Part shown: positions 17,810 to 29,177 of the stretch, in pieces
How the letters are laid out: each line of letters opens with the position of its first letter
Numbering within the stretch: the stretch's first letter is position 1
From: Maribacter aquimaris
Lineage (GTDB): Bacteria; Bacteroidota; Bacteroidia; Flavobacteriales; Flavobacteriaceae
Length of the DNA stretch: 64,000 bases
Direction of reading: 5' to 3'
Assembly (NCBI RefSeq): GCF_014596745.1
Contig: NZ_JABTCF010000001.1
Span: 434,001-498,000 of the forward strand
Notes under the pieces: generated by a model
Seen by the model: the letters and a program-made list of their open reading frames with translations, nothing else
Database searches by the model: none
What the model was told of the DNA's origin: nothing
Program-made: the position numbers and the translations under genes

Positions 17810-18721
17810 ATGGATAGAAGAAAATTTATAACCAAGACTTCTGCAAGTACCGCTTTTGTTGGATTGGGAGGACTTTCCTTAAACTCCTGTCTGGGGGAGA
17901 CAAAAAAACATATCACCATACTGCACACCAATGATGTGCATAGCCATATCGATACATTCCCAAAAAGCCATACCACCTACCCTAATTTGGGAGGGATTGC
18001 CCGAAGGGCCACTTTGGTCGAATCGATCCGAAAGGAAAACCCGAATACATTATTACTTGATGCCGGCGACATTTTCCAAGGAACCCCCTATTTCAATTTT
18101 TATGGAGGTGAACTGGAGTTTAAATTAATGAGCAAGCTCAAATACGATGCAGCAACAATTGGCAACCATGATTATGACAATGGTATAGACGGACTATTTG
18201 CCCAATTGCCCAATGCGACCTTTGAATTGCTATCGGCCAATTATGATTTTAGCAATACCGTGATGAATGGCTATGTGAAGCCTTACAACACCTATATGGT
18301 CAACGGCGTGAAAATCGGAATATATGGACTGGGTATTGAACTCGACGGTTTGGTAACCAAGAAACTTTATAAAGAAACCCAATATTTAGATCCTTTTGAA
18401 ATCGCGACCGACACGGAAAACCGATTGAAGATTGATGAAAAATGCGATTTGATCATTTGCCTTTCACACTTGGGGTACCATTACAAAAGTGTTCACAAAC
18501 CAGACGATTTAAAACTTGCGGCAAAAACGAAATATACCGACCTCATCATAGGAGGCCATACCCATACGTTTCTCGATAAGCCCACAGTGACGAAAAATGC
18601 CCAAGGCAACAATATCCTCGTGAATCAAGTGGGTTGTTTTGGAATTAATTTAGGAAGGATCGACTTTTTCCTTGATGATGCCAACAATGTAAAAGCTGAT
18701 GGCGTAAGTATCATTGTTTAG
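17810..18721 (+). CDS. Metallophosphatase (5'-nucleotidase catalytic domain)
   Basis: A 303-residue exported phosphoesterase. The N-terminus DRRKFITKT with a following hydrophobic stretch and C27 looks like a Tat-type lipoprotein signal. Metal ligands lie in LHTNDVHSH, DAGDIFQG, IGNHDYDNG and GGHTHTF, all complete for a dinuclear active site. The C-terminal nucleotide-binding domain is missing and is supplied by the preceding gene. The start at 17810 (1 bp after the preceding stop) is better than an in-frame ATG at 17768. Its end overlaps a convergent gene by 11 bp. Confidence 0.93.
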   Translation: MDRRKFITKTSASTAFVGLGGLSLNSCLGETKKHITILHTNDVHSHIDTFPKSHTTYPNLGGIARRATLVESIRKENPNTLLLDAGDIFQGTPYFNFYGGELEFKLMSKLKYDAATIGNHDYDNGIDGLFAQLPNATFELLSANYDFSNTVMNGYVKPYNTYMVNGVKIGIYGLGIELDGLVTKKLYKETQYLDPFEIATDTENRLKIDEKCDLIICLSHLGYHYKSVHKPDDLKLAAKTKYTDLIIGGHTHTFLDKPTVTKNAQGNNILVNQVGCFGINLGRIDFFLDDANNVKADGVSIIV

Positions 18722-19025
18722 GAAAATCCCTTTCCAGAACGAACAGCACCAATTGCTTGAATTCCCCATCCAAGGATATTTTAGGGAATGGCCTACCCGC
18801 CTTGCCATACCAATACCCTGCATTCCACTCATCGCCTTCCTTTCTATGCAAATAGGCGTGTATCCAACTACCCGTATTATCATGGATATCCTGGGCAATA
18901 TTGTGGGACGCCTCCCAATTCCCCTGGGCATCGAACCAAAGCGACCGTAAGGATGCAGGCCATTTTCCTGAAGGATGTTCCTCCTCCAAGGTCTTCAAAA
19001 AACCATTGTAATCAAGAGATGCCAT
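18711..19025 (-). CDS. Small conserved protein of unknown function
   Basis: A 104-residue soluble protein with no signal or membrane segment. The block SWIHAYLHRKEGDEWNAGYW followed by YGKAGRPF is one I associate with a short, widely distributed uncharacterised family (bacteria and fungi), rich in aromatic residues, His and charged residues. No function can be given. It follows the antiporter gene with a 1-bp start/stop overlap, so the two are co-transcribed, and its 3' end overlaps the convergent phosphatase gene by 11 bp. Confidence 0.8.
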   Translation of the reverse strand: MASLDYNGFLKTLEEEHPSGKWPASLRSLWFDAQGNWEASHNIAQDIHDNTGSWIHAYLHRKEGDEWNAGYWYGKAGRPFPKISLDGEFKQLVLFVLERDFPKQ

Positions 19026-20260
19026 TATGATAATCTTTTAATCAATTTACCTACTGTCAATCCCTGAACAATAATCGAGAAAACTACCACCACATAGGTA
19101 ATTACCAAGAAAAGATCTCGGTGCATATCCTGGGTGAGCCCCAAGGCCAATGCGATCGAAATACCACCCCTTAATCCCCCCCAGGTCATTATCAAATTGG
19201 TATTGGGTACAAAATCGAGCTTTTTCTTAAAAAAGGTAATTGGGAGTAAAAGTGACAAATACCTACAAATAAGTATGATGGGTATCGCCAATAATCCAGC
19301 GATGACATAGTCGAGTTGAAAAGCCAAGACCAACATTTCCATTCCAATCAACACAAACAGTACGGTGTTTAAAAGGATATCTATCAACTCCCAAAACTTA
19401 TCTACATACGTCTCGGTAATCTCGGACATGGAACTATCGCGTATGGTATCGTTACCAACCATTAAACCCGCTGTCACCATCGCCAATGGAGCGGAAAGAT
19501 GCAATTTTTGTGCAATCACCGTTCCTACCATAACGGTAGCCAGGGTAATGATGACTTCAATATCATAATCGTCTATTGATTTCATAAGACGATAAGTAAC
19601 CCATCCTAAAAGCAATCCAAAGACAACCCCTCCTATGACCTCAACCCCAAAAAGTTCCAAAACATCCAACGCGGATACGGTAGCGCTGCCAGAAGAAGCA
19701 AATTGGAATATGGTCAAAAAGACCACTACCCCAACCCCGTCATTGAACAAGGACTCCCCTACGATTTTCGTTTCCAATTTTTTGGGAGCCCCTGCCTGTT
19801 TTAAAATCCCCAATACCGCAATGGGATCTGTAGGGGAAATCAAGGCTCCGAACAAGAGACAGTACACATAATCAATATCAAGACTGAAAAGCATTAGTAA
19901 ATAATAGGTTCCCGTGCCCACTAGAAAAGTAGAAACAAGCACTCCGAGTGTCGAGAACACAAAAATTGGCCAACGTTGTACGTGCAATTGCTGGAAATTC
20001 GTGTGCAAAGCACCTGCAAAGAGCAAAAAACTCAACATAACATCCAGCAGTAACGTCTTAAAGTCGATCTGGGTAATAATGTACTTTTCCGCATTCAACA
20101 AAGTATCATCAAAGTAACTCAAGGCAAATACACCCAACGTAAAAAATATGGTAATCACCATTAAACCAATGGTGTTGGGCAATTTTAAAAAGCGCACATT
20201 GATAAAACCAAAGGCCGCGGAAAGAAAAACCAATATAGTGGTAATTAAAAAAAAGTTCAT
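19025..20260 (-). CDS. Sodium/proton antiporter (CPA1, NhaP-like)
   Basis: A 411-residue inner membrane transporter with about 12 hydrophobic segments. The CPA1 features are the ISPTDPIAVLG segment, the GESLFNDGVG motif with the ion-binding aspartate, and MTWGGLRGGISIALAL. It probably exchanges external protons for internal Na+ or K+, fitting a marine habitat. It lacks a cytosolic regulatory tail. The small conserved gene downstream overlaps its stop. Confidence 0.92.
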   Translation of the reverse strand: MNFFLITTILVFLSAAFGFINVRFLKLPNTIGLMVITIFFTLGVFALSYFDDTLLNAEKYIITQIDFKTLLLDVMLSFLLFAGALHTNFQQLHVQRWPIFVFSTLGVLVSTFLVGTGTYYLLMLFSLDIDYVYCLLFGALISPTDPIAVLGILKQAGAPKKLETKIVGESLFNDGVGVVVFLTIFQFASSGSATVSALDVLELFGVEVIGGVVFGLLLGWVTYRLMKSIDDYDIEVIITLATVMVGTVIAQKLHLSAPLAMVTAGLMVGNDTIRDSSMSEITETYVDKFWELIDILLNTVLFVLIGMEMLVLAFQLDYVIAGLLAIPIILICRYLSLLLPITFFKKKLDFVPNTNLIMTWGGLRGGISIALALGLTQDMHRDLFLVITYVVVVFSIIVQGLTVGKLIKRLS

Positions 20261-20399
20261 CTATTGAATTTGTTTGGACATTTTCCCCAAATGTAAGCGC
20301 ATTTATTGTTTAACACAACACCTTGGTACTTCGGAAAAACATCTTTTTTTGATTGTTGGGTATTTTCTTTATCCCGCTATTTTGTACATTGGCGAACGA

Positions 20400-21884
20400 A
20401 TGGATAAAAGACCGACCAAACTAACGCGCCAAATGGGGTTATTGGCCCTTACGGCAACTGGAGTATGTTCTATGTTGGGTGCCTCGATCAATGTGGTGCC
20501 TTTTATGATTCAACGAAATGTTCCCGGTATTGGTCCATATGTGCTTCCTGCCTTTGCCTTTGCTGCCATTCCCGCCTTATTTGCCGCCTTTGCTTATGCT
20601 ATTTTGGCATCCGCGATGCCTCGTGCCGGGGGTAGTTATATCTATGCCAGCCGAGGATTGAATCCCTATTTGGGTTTCGTCGCGAGTTTTTCCCAATGGT
20701 TCGGGCTCTCCATAGTTATAGGGGTTATTGCCTATGTCACCATACCCTTCATTAGGGATGTTACCTTAGGTTTAGGCTGGGATAGGCTTTCAACTGCTCT
20801 CGAAGTGGGTTGGATACGTGTCTGCCTTGCCCTATCCCTTATCTGGACGTTTGTGTGGATCAATATAAAAGGGGCCAAATCTTACGAAAGGGCCTTACTA
20901 CCCATGATGTTCCTCATGTTTGCCTTGGGAGCCATAGTTATTGTCGCAGGCTTCAGTTTTGATTCAAACGATTTTTTGATGGCCTTAAAAACCAAGGAAG
21001 GAAGGGATTTTTCCCCAACTACCAGTATTGATTTTGACTGGAGGATTTTTCTATCTGCCGCCGCTTTGTTATTCTCCAGTTTTATCGGTTTCGATTCTAT
21101 TGCACAGGCTGGTGGGGAAGCAAAAAATCCTACCAAATCCTTGCCTAAGGCTATTTTAATTGCCATCCTAGGGGTAGGTGTTTTTTATTTCCTGTTTGCC
21201 GCGGCGGTCTATCATACCGTTCCATGGAGTTTTGTTGCCCAAGAAGCCCTCGTTAAGGATATTACGGCGCCCGGTTTATTAAGTTATGTGCTTCCTGCAA
21301 GTTTGGGTGTGACTATTCTTATTGGTGCTGCCATAGCTTTGATCAATGACCTTCCGGCCATGTTATTGTCGGTTTCCCGATTGATGTTCGCCTGGGCCAA
21401 AGACGGGATTTTCCCTGAAATGATATCAAAAATACATCCAAAACGACATACCCCCCATTATGCACTTATCGCAGCGGGATTAATGGCCAGTGTAGGCGTC
21501 CTAGGTTCCCATTTTGCTGGTGATTTCTTCCTTGGCATCGACATTATGGTCACCTCCATGATGGTCAATTTCTTGTTGATGTGCATTACCTTACTAACCA
21601 TCGGCAGTAGAAATCCTGAATTGACCCAGGAAATCAAAATCATTAAGAATAGAAAAACACAGCTCTTTATTGGCGCGGTTGGCACTATGCTGCTATTGGC
21701 TTTTTTAGGTATACACACGTATAAAGACCTCACATCCAACGTAAGCGACTGGTATTTTCACTCCACACCCATTTGGCTTATTGTAATGGGATTGGCAAGT
21801 GTATTATTTGCCTATAAATGGCAACAGCATAAGAACAAAGGTGTGGATATCTCAAAACGGTTTAAAAAACTTCCAAAAGAATAA
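20400..21884 (+). CDS. APC family amino acid permease
   Basis: A 494-residue inner membrane protein with about 12 hydrophobic segments and the APC N-terminal pattern LTATGVCSMLGASINVVPF, then MPRAGGSYIY and FIGFDSIAQAGGEAKNP. These identify the amino acid-polyamine-organocation superfamily; the substrate is unknown. I chose the ATG at 20400 (MDKRPTKLTR) as the earlier in-frame start at 20274 adds 42 residues that do not look like a transporter. The AKR-RidA gene starts 3 bp after the stop, so they form an operon and may share a substrate pathway. Confidence 0.9.
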   Translation: MDKRPTKLTRQMGLLALTATGVCSMLGASINVVPFMIQRNVPGIGPYVLPAFAFAAIPALFAAFAYAILASAMPRAGGSYIYASRGLNPYLGFVASFSQWFGLSIVIGVIAYVTIPFIRDVTLGLGWDRLSTALEVGWIRVCLALSLIWTFVWINIKGAKSYERALLPMMFLMFALGAIVIVAGFSFDSNDFLMALKTKEGRDFSPTTSIDFDWRIFLSAAALLFSSFIGFDSIAQAGGEAKNPTKSLPKAILIAILGVGVFYFLFAAAVYHTVPWSFVAQEALVKDITAPGLLSYVLPASLGVTILIGAAIALINDLPAMLLSVSRLMFAWAKDGIFPEMISKIHPKRHTPHYALIAAGLMASVGVLGSHFAGDFFLGIDIMVTSMMVNFLLMCITLLTIGSRNPELTQEIKIIKNRKTQLFIGAVGTMLLLAFLGIHTYKDLTSNVSDWYFHSTPIWLIVMGLASVLFAYKWQQHKNKGVDISKRFKKLPKE

Positions 21885-21887
21885 CGA

Positions 21888-23339
21888 ATGAAGATGACTA
21901 CCACTTTAGCCCCCGGACTTGAAATTTCCCGTATAGTTACAGGCCTATGGCAAATCGCTGATATGGAAAGGGATGGCAAGACATTAGACCCAAAAACAAC
22001 CTCTAAATTCATGGAGGCATATGCGTCCGAAGGTTTTACCTCCTTCGATATGGCCGATCACTATGGGTCAAGCGAGATCATCGCCGGTACTTTTAAAAAT
22101 AATTACGAACATGGAAATCAAATACGCTTATTTACCAAATGGGTACCAGAACCGGGAAAAATAAACAGATCTGAAGTAAGAAGGGCTATAGAACTGGCAC
22201 TTTCACGTATGCAACAGGATTCAGTGGACCTAATGCAATTCCATGCGTGGCATTACCCAGACCCCAGTTGGTTGGATGGCCTATTTTACCTAAAGGAATT
22301 ACAAGAGGAAGGATTGATCAAACATTTGGGTGTCACTAATTTTGATTCAGCCCATTTACGCATCGCATTGGCCAGTGGAATTCCCATTGTGAGCAATCAG
22401 ATATGCCATTCGGTAATCGATCAGCGGGCCAATGGTAAAATGCTTGATGTATGTGAAAAATATGGTGTTAAAATCCTAGCCTTTGGAACATTGGCCGGAG
22501 GTTTCTTGACGGATAAATGGTTAGGGGTTAAAGAACCCACACAGGATGAATTGAAAACCTGGTCGCAAATGAAATATAAACGTTTCATTGATGCCTCTGG
22601 TGGTTGGGAACCCTACCAAAACCTTTTAAGCGTTCTAAGGAAAGTTGCCGACAAACACGGCGCATCCATAGCGAACATTGCAAGTCGGTATATTCTTGAG
22701 AACGATGCTATGGCCGGCGTTATCATTGGTGCCCGCCTAGGGGCCAGTGAGCATATTACCGACAATAAGAAGATTTTATCCATTGACCTGGATGCGATTG
22801 ATATTGCGGCCATCAAAGGAGCGCAAAACAAGCTTAAACCGATACATGGCGATTGTGGGGATGAATACCGTAAACCTCCTTTCTTAACTGCCTCCGGGGA
22901 TTTAAGCCATCACCTTAAGACTATCCCACAAACTTTTACACCCATAAAATCAAGAACGAATAGGGAACAGGTCTTTAGTGGAACTGTTTGGGAGGAATTT
23001 GCTGGATATTGCCGTGCGGTAAAAGATGGCAATCGCATACATGTTTCCGGGACAACAGCCACCCACGGTGAAAAAATGATCGGAGGAACGGATGCCGCAG
23101 CCCAGACCCACTTTGTCATTGACAAGATCGAGGCTGCCCTTGAGAGTTTGGGCGGTAGCCTGGCCGATGTTGTCCGTACCCGGATTTTCGTAAACGACCT
23201 GAAGGACTGGGAAGTGGTTGCCCGTGCCCATGGAGAACGATTTGCAGGGATCAATCCCGCGAATACCCTAGTTGAGGCCCGATTGGTCGGCGAAGGTTAT
23301 TTGGTCGAAATTGAGGCTGAAGCCGTAACTCCAGCCTAA
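21888..23339 (+). CDS. Aldo-keto reductase fused to RidA/YjgF domain
   Basis: A 483-residue fusion. Residues 1-325 are an aldo-keto reductase with a complete tetrad: D54 and Y59 (FDMADHYG), K84 (LFTKW) and H119 (QFHAWH). Residues about 360-483 are a RidA/YjgF domain (HVSGTTATHG, ALESLGGSL, VVRTRIFVND). The arginine of RidA that binds the substrate carboxylate aligns with N459 (INPANTLVEA), so imine deaminase activity of the classical kind is doubtful. It lies 3 bp after an amino acid permease gene. It probably reduces a carbonyl or imine compound related to the imported amino acid, but this is inference. Confidence 0.9.
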   Translation: MKMTTTLAPGLEISRIVTGLWQIADMERDGKTLDPKTTSKFMEAYASEGFTSFDMADHYGSSEIIAGTFKNNYEHGNQIRLFTKWVPEPGKINRSEVRRAIELALSRMQQDSVDLMQFHAWHYPDPSWLDGLFYLKELQEEGLIKHLGVTNFDSAHLRIALASGIPIVSNQICHSVIDQRANGKMLDVCEKYGVKILAFGTLAGGFLTDKWLGVKEPTQDELKTWSQMKYKRFIDASGGWEPYQNLLSVLRKVADKHGASIANIASRYILENDAMAGVIIGARLGASEHITDNKKILSIDLDAIDIAAIKGAQNKLKPIHGDCGDEYRKPPFLTASGDLSHHLKTIPQTFTPIKSRTNREQVFSGTVWEEFAGYCRAVKDGNRIHVSGTTATHGEKMIGGTDAAAQTHFVIDKIEAALESLGGSLADVVRTRIFVNDLKDWEVVARAHGERFAGINPANTLVEARLVGEGYLVEIEAEAVTPA

Positions 23340-23389
23340 ACGTATGGGCCTGTAACCTAGGGTTGTCAATTGTCTTTGGTGATTCTGGG

Positions 23390-26300
23390 TCAATCCCATT
23401 CATCCGACCATTTTAAATCACTTTGCTTGATTTCCTTGGTGAACGACCTCCATGGATCCTCCATAAAATCATCCACCTCATTCGTATAATGGGCTATCAT
23501 AACTTTCAAATCCCCAAGCAGTTTACTGTGTTGGGACGATAAGGGAGCTGTCCTTGCACTAGCTACCCTTAATAGATTCCCAAGCCTTGAATAAGGGGTT
23601 ATCTCCAAAGTTTGCCATGCTCCTACCTGTCGTTTGGGCCGTGGTGTTTGCCCTTTGGCTCGAAGTCCTTCCAAGGCATTTTCCATTTCCTGTATTTTTT
23701 TAGCTAGGTCCGGGGTTTTGATCGATGCGCTATCTTGAAGTTGTTTTTTCAATTTTCCTACAATGTTCATTGTTTTGTCTATGGCTTCCAGACCTCGACC
23801 CAATTCCATTACTTGGGTTTCCAATGCCTTTTTAAAGGAATAACGTTCTTCATCGATCTTCAGATCCAGGTCAAATCGTGGGTCGGCAATGACCCTCACT
23901 TGCGTTGAATCCTTTACACCTCCATAATCGACAAGAACTTTATAGGTCCCTGGTAAGACCGAAATCTTTTGTGCACTACGGGAAGCACCTGGTAGGTTCG
24001 CCGATTCTTCATCCAAATCCCATATCAAATAATTCAATCCTTGAACAAGGGAATCCCCTTCAACAGTCCTTATCCTTTCATTTTTATCATTATATATCGT
24101 TGCCGTTACCATGACCGAAGAATCTTTAAGGGACTTGAGATAGTACGGTATTTTTGTCTTTTGAAAAACCTTATTCTCCCCTTCGAAGGTCGTATGAAAA
24201 CCGCTCCATATATTTCCCGGCGGATTAATAAAGAGTCCCTTTACCTGTACTGCATCGTTTACGGGCAAAGCCGTAATTGTATTTTTGATTCTATTGGCTG
24301 CTATTTCCCGTAGGCTCAACAAATCATCCAAAACCCAAATGGCACGACCAAAAGTACCAACTACCAAAGCCGATTCAGGTTCTTGTATGGTCAAGTCCAT
24401 GGTAGATACTGAAGGGAATCCATTTTTAAATTGCGTCCAACTCCTTCCTTCATCAATACTGACCCACAAACCATTTTCCGTACCTAAAAAAACCAATTTG
24501 GACTCAACAGGGTCCTGAACCACGCTAAGCGCATATCCTTTTACGGTACCCCCACTCGCCAGGCGCTCCCATGTCTTTCCAAAATCATTGGTTTTGAAAA
24601 GGTAAGGGGAATAATCCCCTTTTCTATAATTATTGGCGACGAGCCAAGCGGTACCCTCATGATATCGTGACGCCTTAACTTGGGCAATCCATGCTTCCTT
24701 AGGCAATCCCTTTACGTTTTTGGTCAAATTCTTCCAGCTGGCACCTCCATTTTTGGTGAGCTGTACTTGTCCGTCATCGGTTCCTACCCAAATAACGTTC
24801 TTATCCAACGGACTTGGGGCAATATCAAGAATACTATTGTATTGCTCGGCTCCAGAAACATCCAAGGTGAGTCCACCATAATCCCCCTTTTGATGTTCTG
24901 GGTTATTGGTCGACAAATCTGGGGATATGATTTCCCATGAAGCCCCCTTATCCTTGGTGACATGGACGAACTGTGAACCATAATAGGCTTTATTGCTATC
25001 CCAAGGGTCCCGTGCAAATGCGGCATTCCAATTAAAACGCAAACTGGTTTCCGTATCAGGTGCCGGTGGTTGTATACTTACATAGTAGCCCGTTAACTTG
25101 TCGTATCTATAGAGATTTCCGTTTTGGGAAGACCCATAGCCAAAACGGGAGTTTTCAAGATCTGGTGAAATATCAAAGCCATCACCCCCAACCAAATATT
25201 GCCAATACAAAGTTCGAATGCCCCCTCTTTTCCATGTATAGCCTGGTCCTGACCAATTGCCATTATCCTGCATACCACCATAAACATTGAAAGGACGGTC
25301 ATGATCAACCGCTATATGATAAAATTGTGCCACGGGAATAGACTCCGGAAAATACCAGCTTTTACCGTGGTCATAGGTTATCCCTAGTCCACCATCACCA
25401 CCAATGATAAAATGTTCAGGGTCTTTTGGGTTCACCCAAAAAGCGTGAAAATCGGCATGGATACCTTTGGTCTCGTCTGCGGGGATCATGGGTGTCGGAT
25501 CAAAGGTCTTACCGCCATCATAACTGACCGTTAAAGGCTGATAGATATTATATAATCGATCGGGATCTTTCGTATCTACCGCCAATTCCTGAAAATAAAA
25601 CGGGCGGTTGTTCGTAAACTTCGGGTCCTCATTGACCACATACCATGAACTTCCCCCATCATCACTACGGTACAAAGCATTTTTAGCGGCTTCAACCTTT
25701 GCATATACCCGGTTGGGATCACTGGGTGCTATAGCCATACCTATACGGCCTAAATCCCCGGAAGGAAGCCCTTGCTTTTCCGCTATTTTTTTCCAACTAC
25801 CACCCCCGTCAAGGGTCAAGTACAAACCAGAACCCGATCCCCCCGAGGTAAAATAGTATGGGGTTCTTCGATGCTCGTATACCGCAGCGAACATTTTGTC
25901 GGGGTTAATGGGGTCCATTACCAAATCGGCTATCCCCGACTGGGTATTTGTATATAATATTTTTCGCCATGTCTTTCCCCCGTCTATGGTCTTGTATAAC
26001 CCCCTATGTTCGTTTGGCGTAAAGGGATCGCCCATGGCGCCAACAAAAACTGTATTACCATCCCTAGGATCCACTACAATACGATGTATGGTCTTCGTAT
26101 CGGATAATCCCATATGCTCCCATGTTTTACCACCATCGGTACTTTTGAACACCCCGAGACCTAAATTCATGGAATTTCGAGGATTACCCTCCCCTGTTCC
26201 TACCCAAATAACATCAGGATTATCCTGCTGAATGGCCAAAGCTCCGATATTTTGGGTGGGTTGGTCGTCAAATACCGGTTTCCAAGCACTACCGCCATTT

Positions 26301-26518
26301 TCAGATTTCCAAACCCCTCCTGAGGCTGCCCCAACATATACGGTCTTCGGATTATCATTGACTACGTCGATGGCCGTAATACGTCCGCTCATGTTGGCAG
26401 GACCAACATTTCGGATATTCAGGTTTTTAAGATCATCAAAATCCAAGGTTTGTGCTAGCAATACACTTGCGTTGAAAATCAATACTAATGCTAAAAAAGT
26501 TCTTATTCGTTTATGCAT
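23390..26518 (-). CDS. Secreted sortilin/VPS10-like beta-propeller protein
   Basis: A 1042-residue protein with a signal peptide (about 1-22, LLAQ). The body consists of repeated GGKTW/GGSSW/KGASW-type BNR blocks (for example STDGGKTW, SDDGGSSW and TKNGGASW) over about residues 40-720, which fold as one or more beta propellers as in VPS10/sortilin and xyloglucanase-like proteins. A C-terminal domain of about 250 residues includes a helical part (near 900-960). These proteins are common in Bacteroidota and often called glycosyl hydrolases, but I see no clear hydrolase active site, so function is open. Confidence 0.88.
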   Translation of the reverse strand: MHKRIRTFLALVLIFNASVLLAQTLDFDDLKNLNIRNVGPANMSGRITAIDVVNDNPKTVYVGAASGGVWKSENGGSAWKPVFDDQPTQNIGALAIQQDNPDVIWVGTGEGNPRNSMNLGLGVFKSTDGGKTWEHMGLSDTKTIHRIVVDPRDGNTVFVGAMGDPFTPNEHRGLYKTIDGGKTWRKILYTNTQSGIADLVMDPINPDKMFAAVYEHRRTPYYFTSGGSGSGLYLTLDGGGSWKKIAEKQGLPSGDLGRIGMAIAPSDPNRVYAKVEAAKNALYRSDDGGSSWYVVNEDPKFTNNRPFYFQELAVDTKDPDRLYNIYQPLTVSYDGGKTFDPTPMIPADETKGIHADFHAFWVNPKDPEHFIIGGDGGLGITYDHGKSWYFPESIPVAQFYHIAVDHDRPFNVYGGMQDNGNWSGPGYTWKRGGIRTLYWQYLVGGDGFDISPDLENSRFGYGSSQNGNLYRYDKLTGYYVSIQPPAPDTETSLRFNWNAAFARDPWDSNKAYYGSQFVHVTKDKGASWEIISPDLSTNNPEHQKGDYGGLTLDVSGAEQYNSILDIAPSPLDKNVIWVGTDDGQVQLTKNGGASWKNLTKNVKGLPKEAWIAQVKASRYHEGTAWLVANNYRKGDYSPYLFKTNDFGKTWERLASGGTVKGYALSVVQDPVESKLVFLGTENGLWVSIDEGRSWTQFKNGFPSVSTMDLTIQEPESALVVGTFGRAIWVLDDLLSLREIAANRIKNTITALPVNDAVQVKGLFINPPGNIWSGFHTTFEGENKVFQKTKIPYYLKSLKDSSVMVTATIYNDKNERIRTVEGDSLVQGLNYLIWDLDEESANLPGASRSAQKISVLPGTYKVLVDYGGVKDSTQVRVIADPRFDLDLKIDEERYSFKKALETQVMELGRGLEAIDKTMNIVGKLKKQLQDSASIKTPDLAKKIQEMENALEGLRAKGQTPRPKRQVGAWQTLEITPYSRLGNLLRVASARTAPLSSQHSKLLGDLKVMIAHYTNEVDDFMEDPWRSFTKEIKQSDLKWSDEWD

Positions 26519-26584
26519 AGAAAAGGTTTTACTGTCTTGAAGTTATATGTATTACAACTTAAAAAACAGTATAATTAAAAAAAA

Positions 26585-28582
<1,998 letters not shown>

Positions 28583-28588
28583 TTATAA

Positions 28589-29170
28589 TCAACCTTTATC
28601 TATCCATTTTGGCAACACCACTGCCTTGTAGTTTTCCATTTGTTGTAATAGTCCGTCTACAGAATCATCAACCAACAACATATCATAATTTTCCTTTTTC
28701 AGAAAGCCTTGATCCACCATTTTCAGTAACATCGCCAACAAATCATCATAAAATCCATTAATGTTTAAGATACCGATTGGTTTTTGATGCAGGCCGATTT
28801 GGGCCCAGGTAATCATCTCAAACAATTCCTCCAAGGTTCCATATCCCCCGGGGAGGGCAATGATACCATCGGATAATCCATGCATTTTAAGTTTGCGTTC
28901 ATGCATGTCCCCTGTAACAATCAACTCGGAAAGGCCAGTATGGAACACTTCCTCTATTTTTAGAAAATCGGGGATTACCCCTATGACCTCTCCACGGAAC
29001 TTCAAGGCTCCTTCCGCAACCTTACCCATGACCCCAATTTTAGCCGCTCCATAGACCAACGTTATCCCACGCTCAGCCAACGTACTTCCCAAATCCTCGG
29101 CAACTTTCAATATCCTTAGGTCGTTCCCTTCACTACTCCCGCAAAATACCACGATGCTATTTAATCGCAT
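28589..29170 (-). CDS. LOG family protein (TIGR00730, Rossmann fold)
   Basis: A 193-residue member of the LOG/lysine decarboxylase-like family. The signature PGGYGTLEE (near residue 106-114) is intact, preceded by VYGAAKIGVMG which is the nucleotide-binding loop. Members hydrolyse cytokinin riboside or other nucleoside 5'-monophosphates to release the base and ribose 5-phosphate; which substrate this one uses is unknown. It lies between prmC (7 bp upstream) and ligA in one operon. Confidence 0.92.
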   Translation of the reverse strand: MRLNSIVVFCGSSEGNDLRILKVAEDLGSTLAERGITLVYGAAKIGVMGKVAEGALKFRGEVIGVIPDFLKIEEVFHTGLSELIVTGDMHERKLKMHGLSDGIIALPGGYGTLEELFEMITWAQIGLHQKPIGILNINGFYDDLLAMLLKMVDQGFLKKENYDMLLVDDSVDGLLQQMENYKAVVLPKWIDKG

Positions 29171-29177
29171 AATACCA

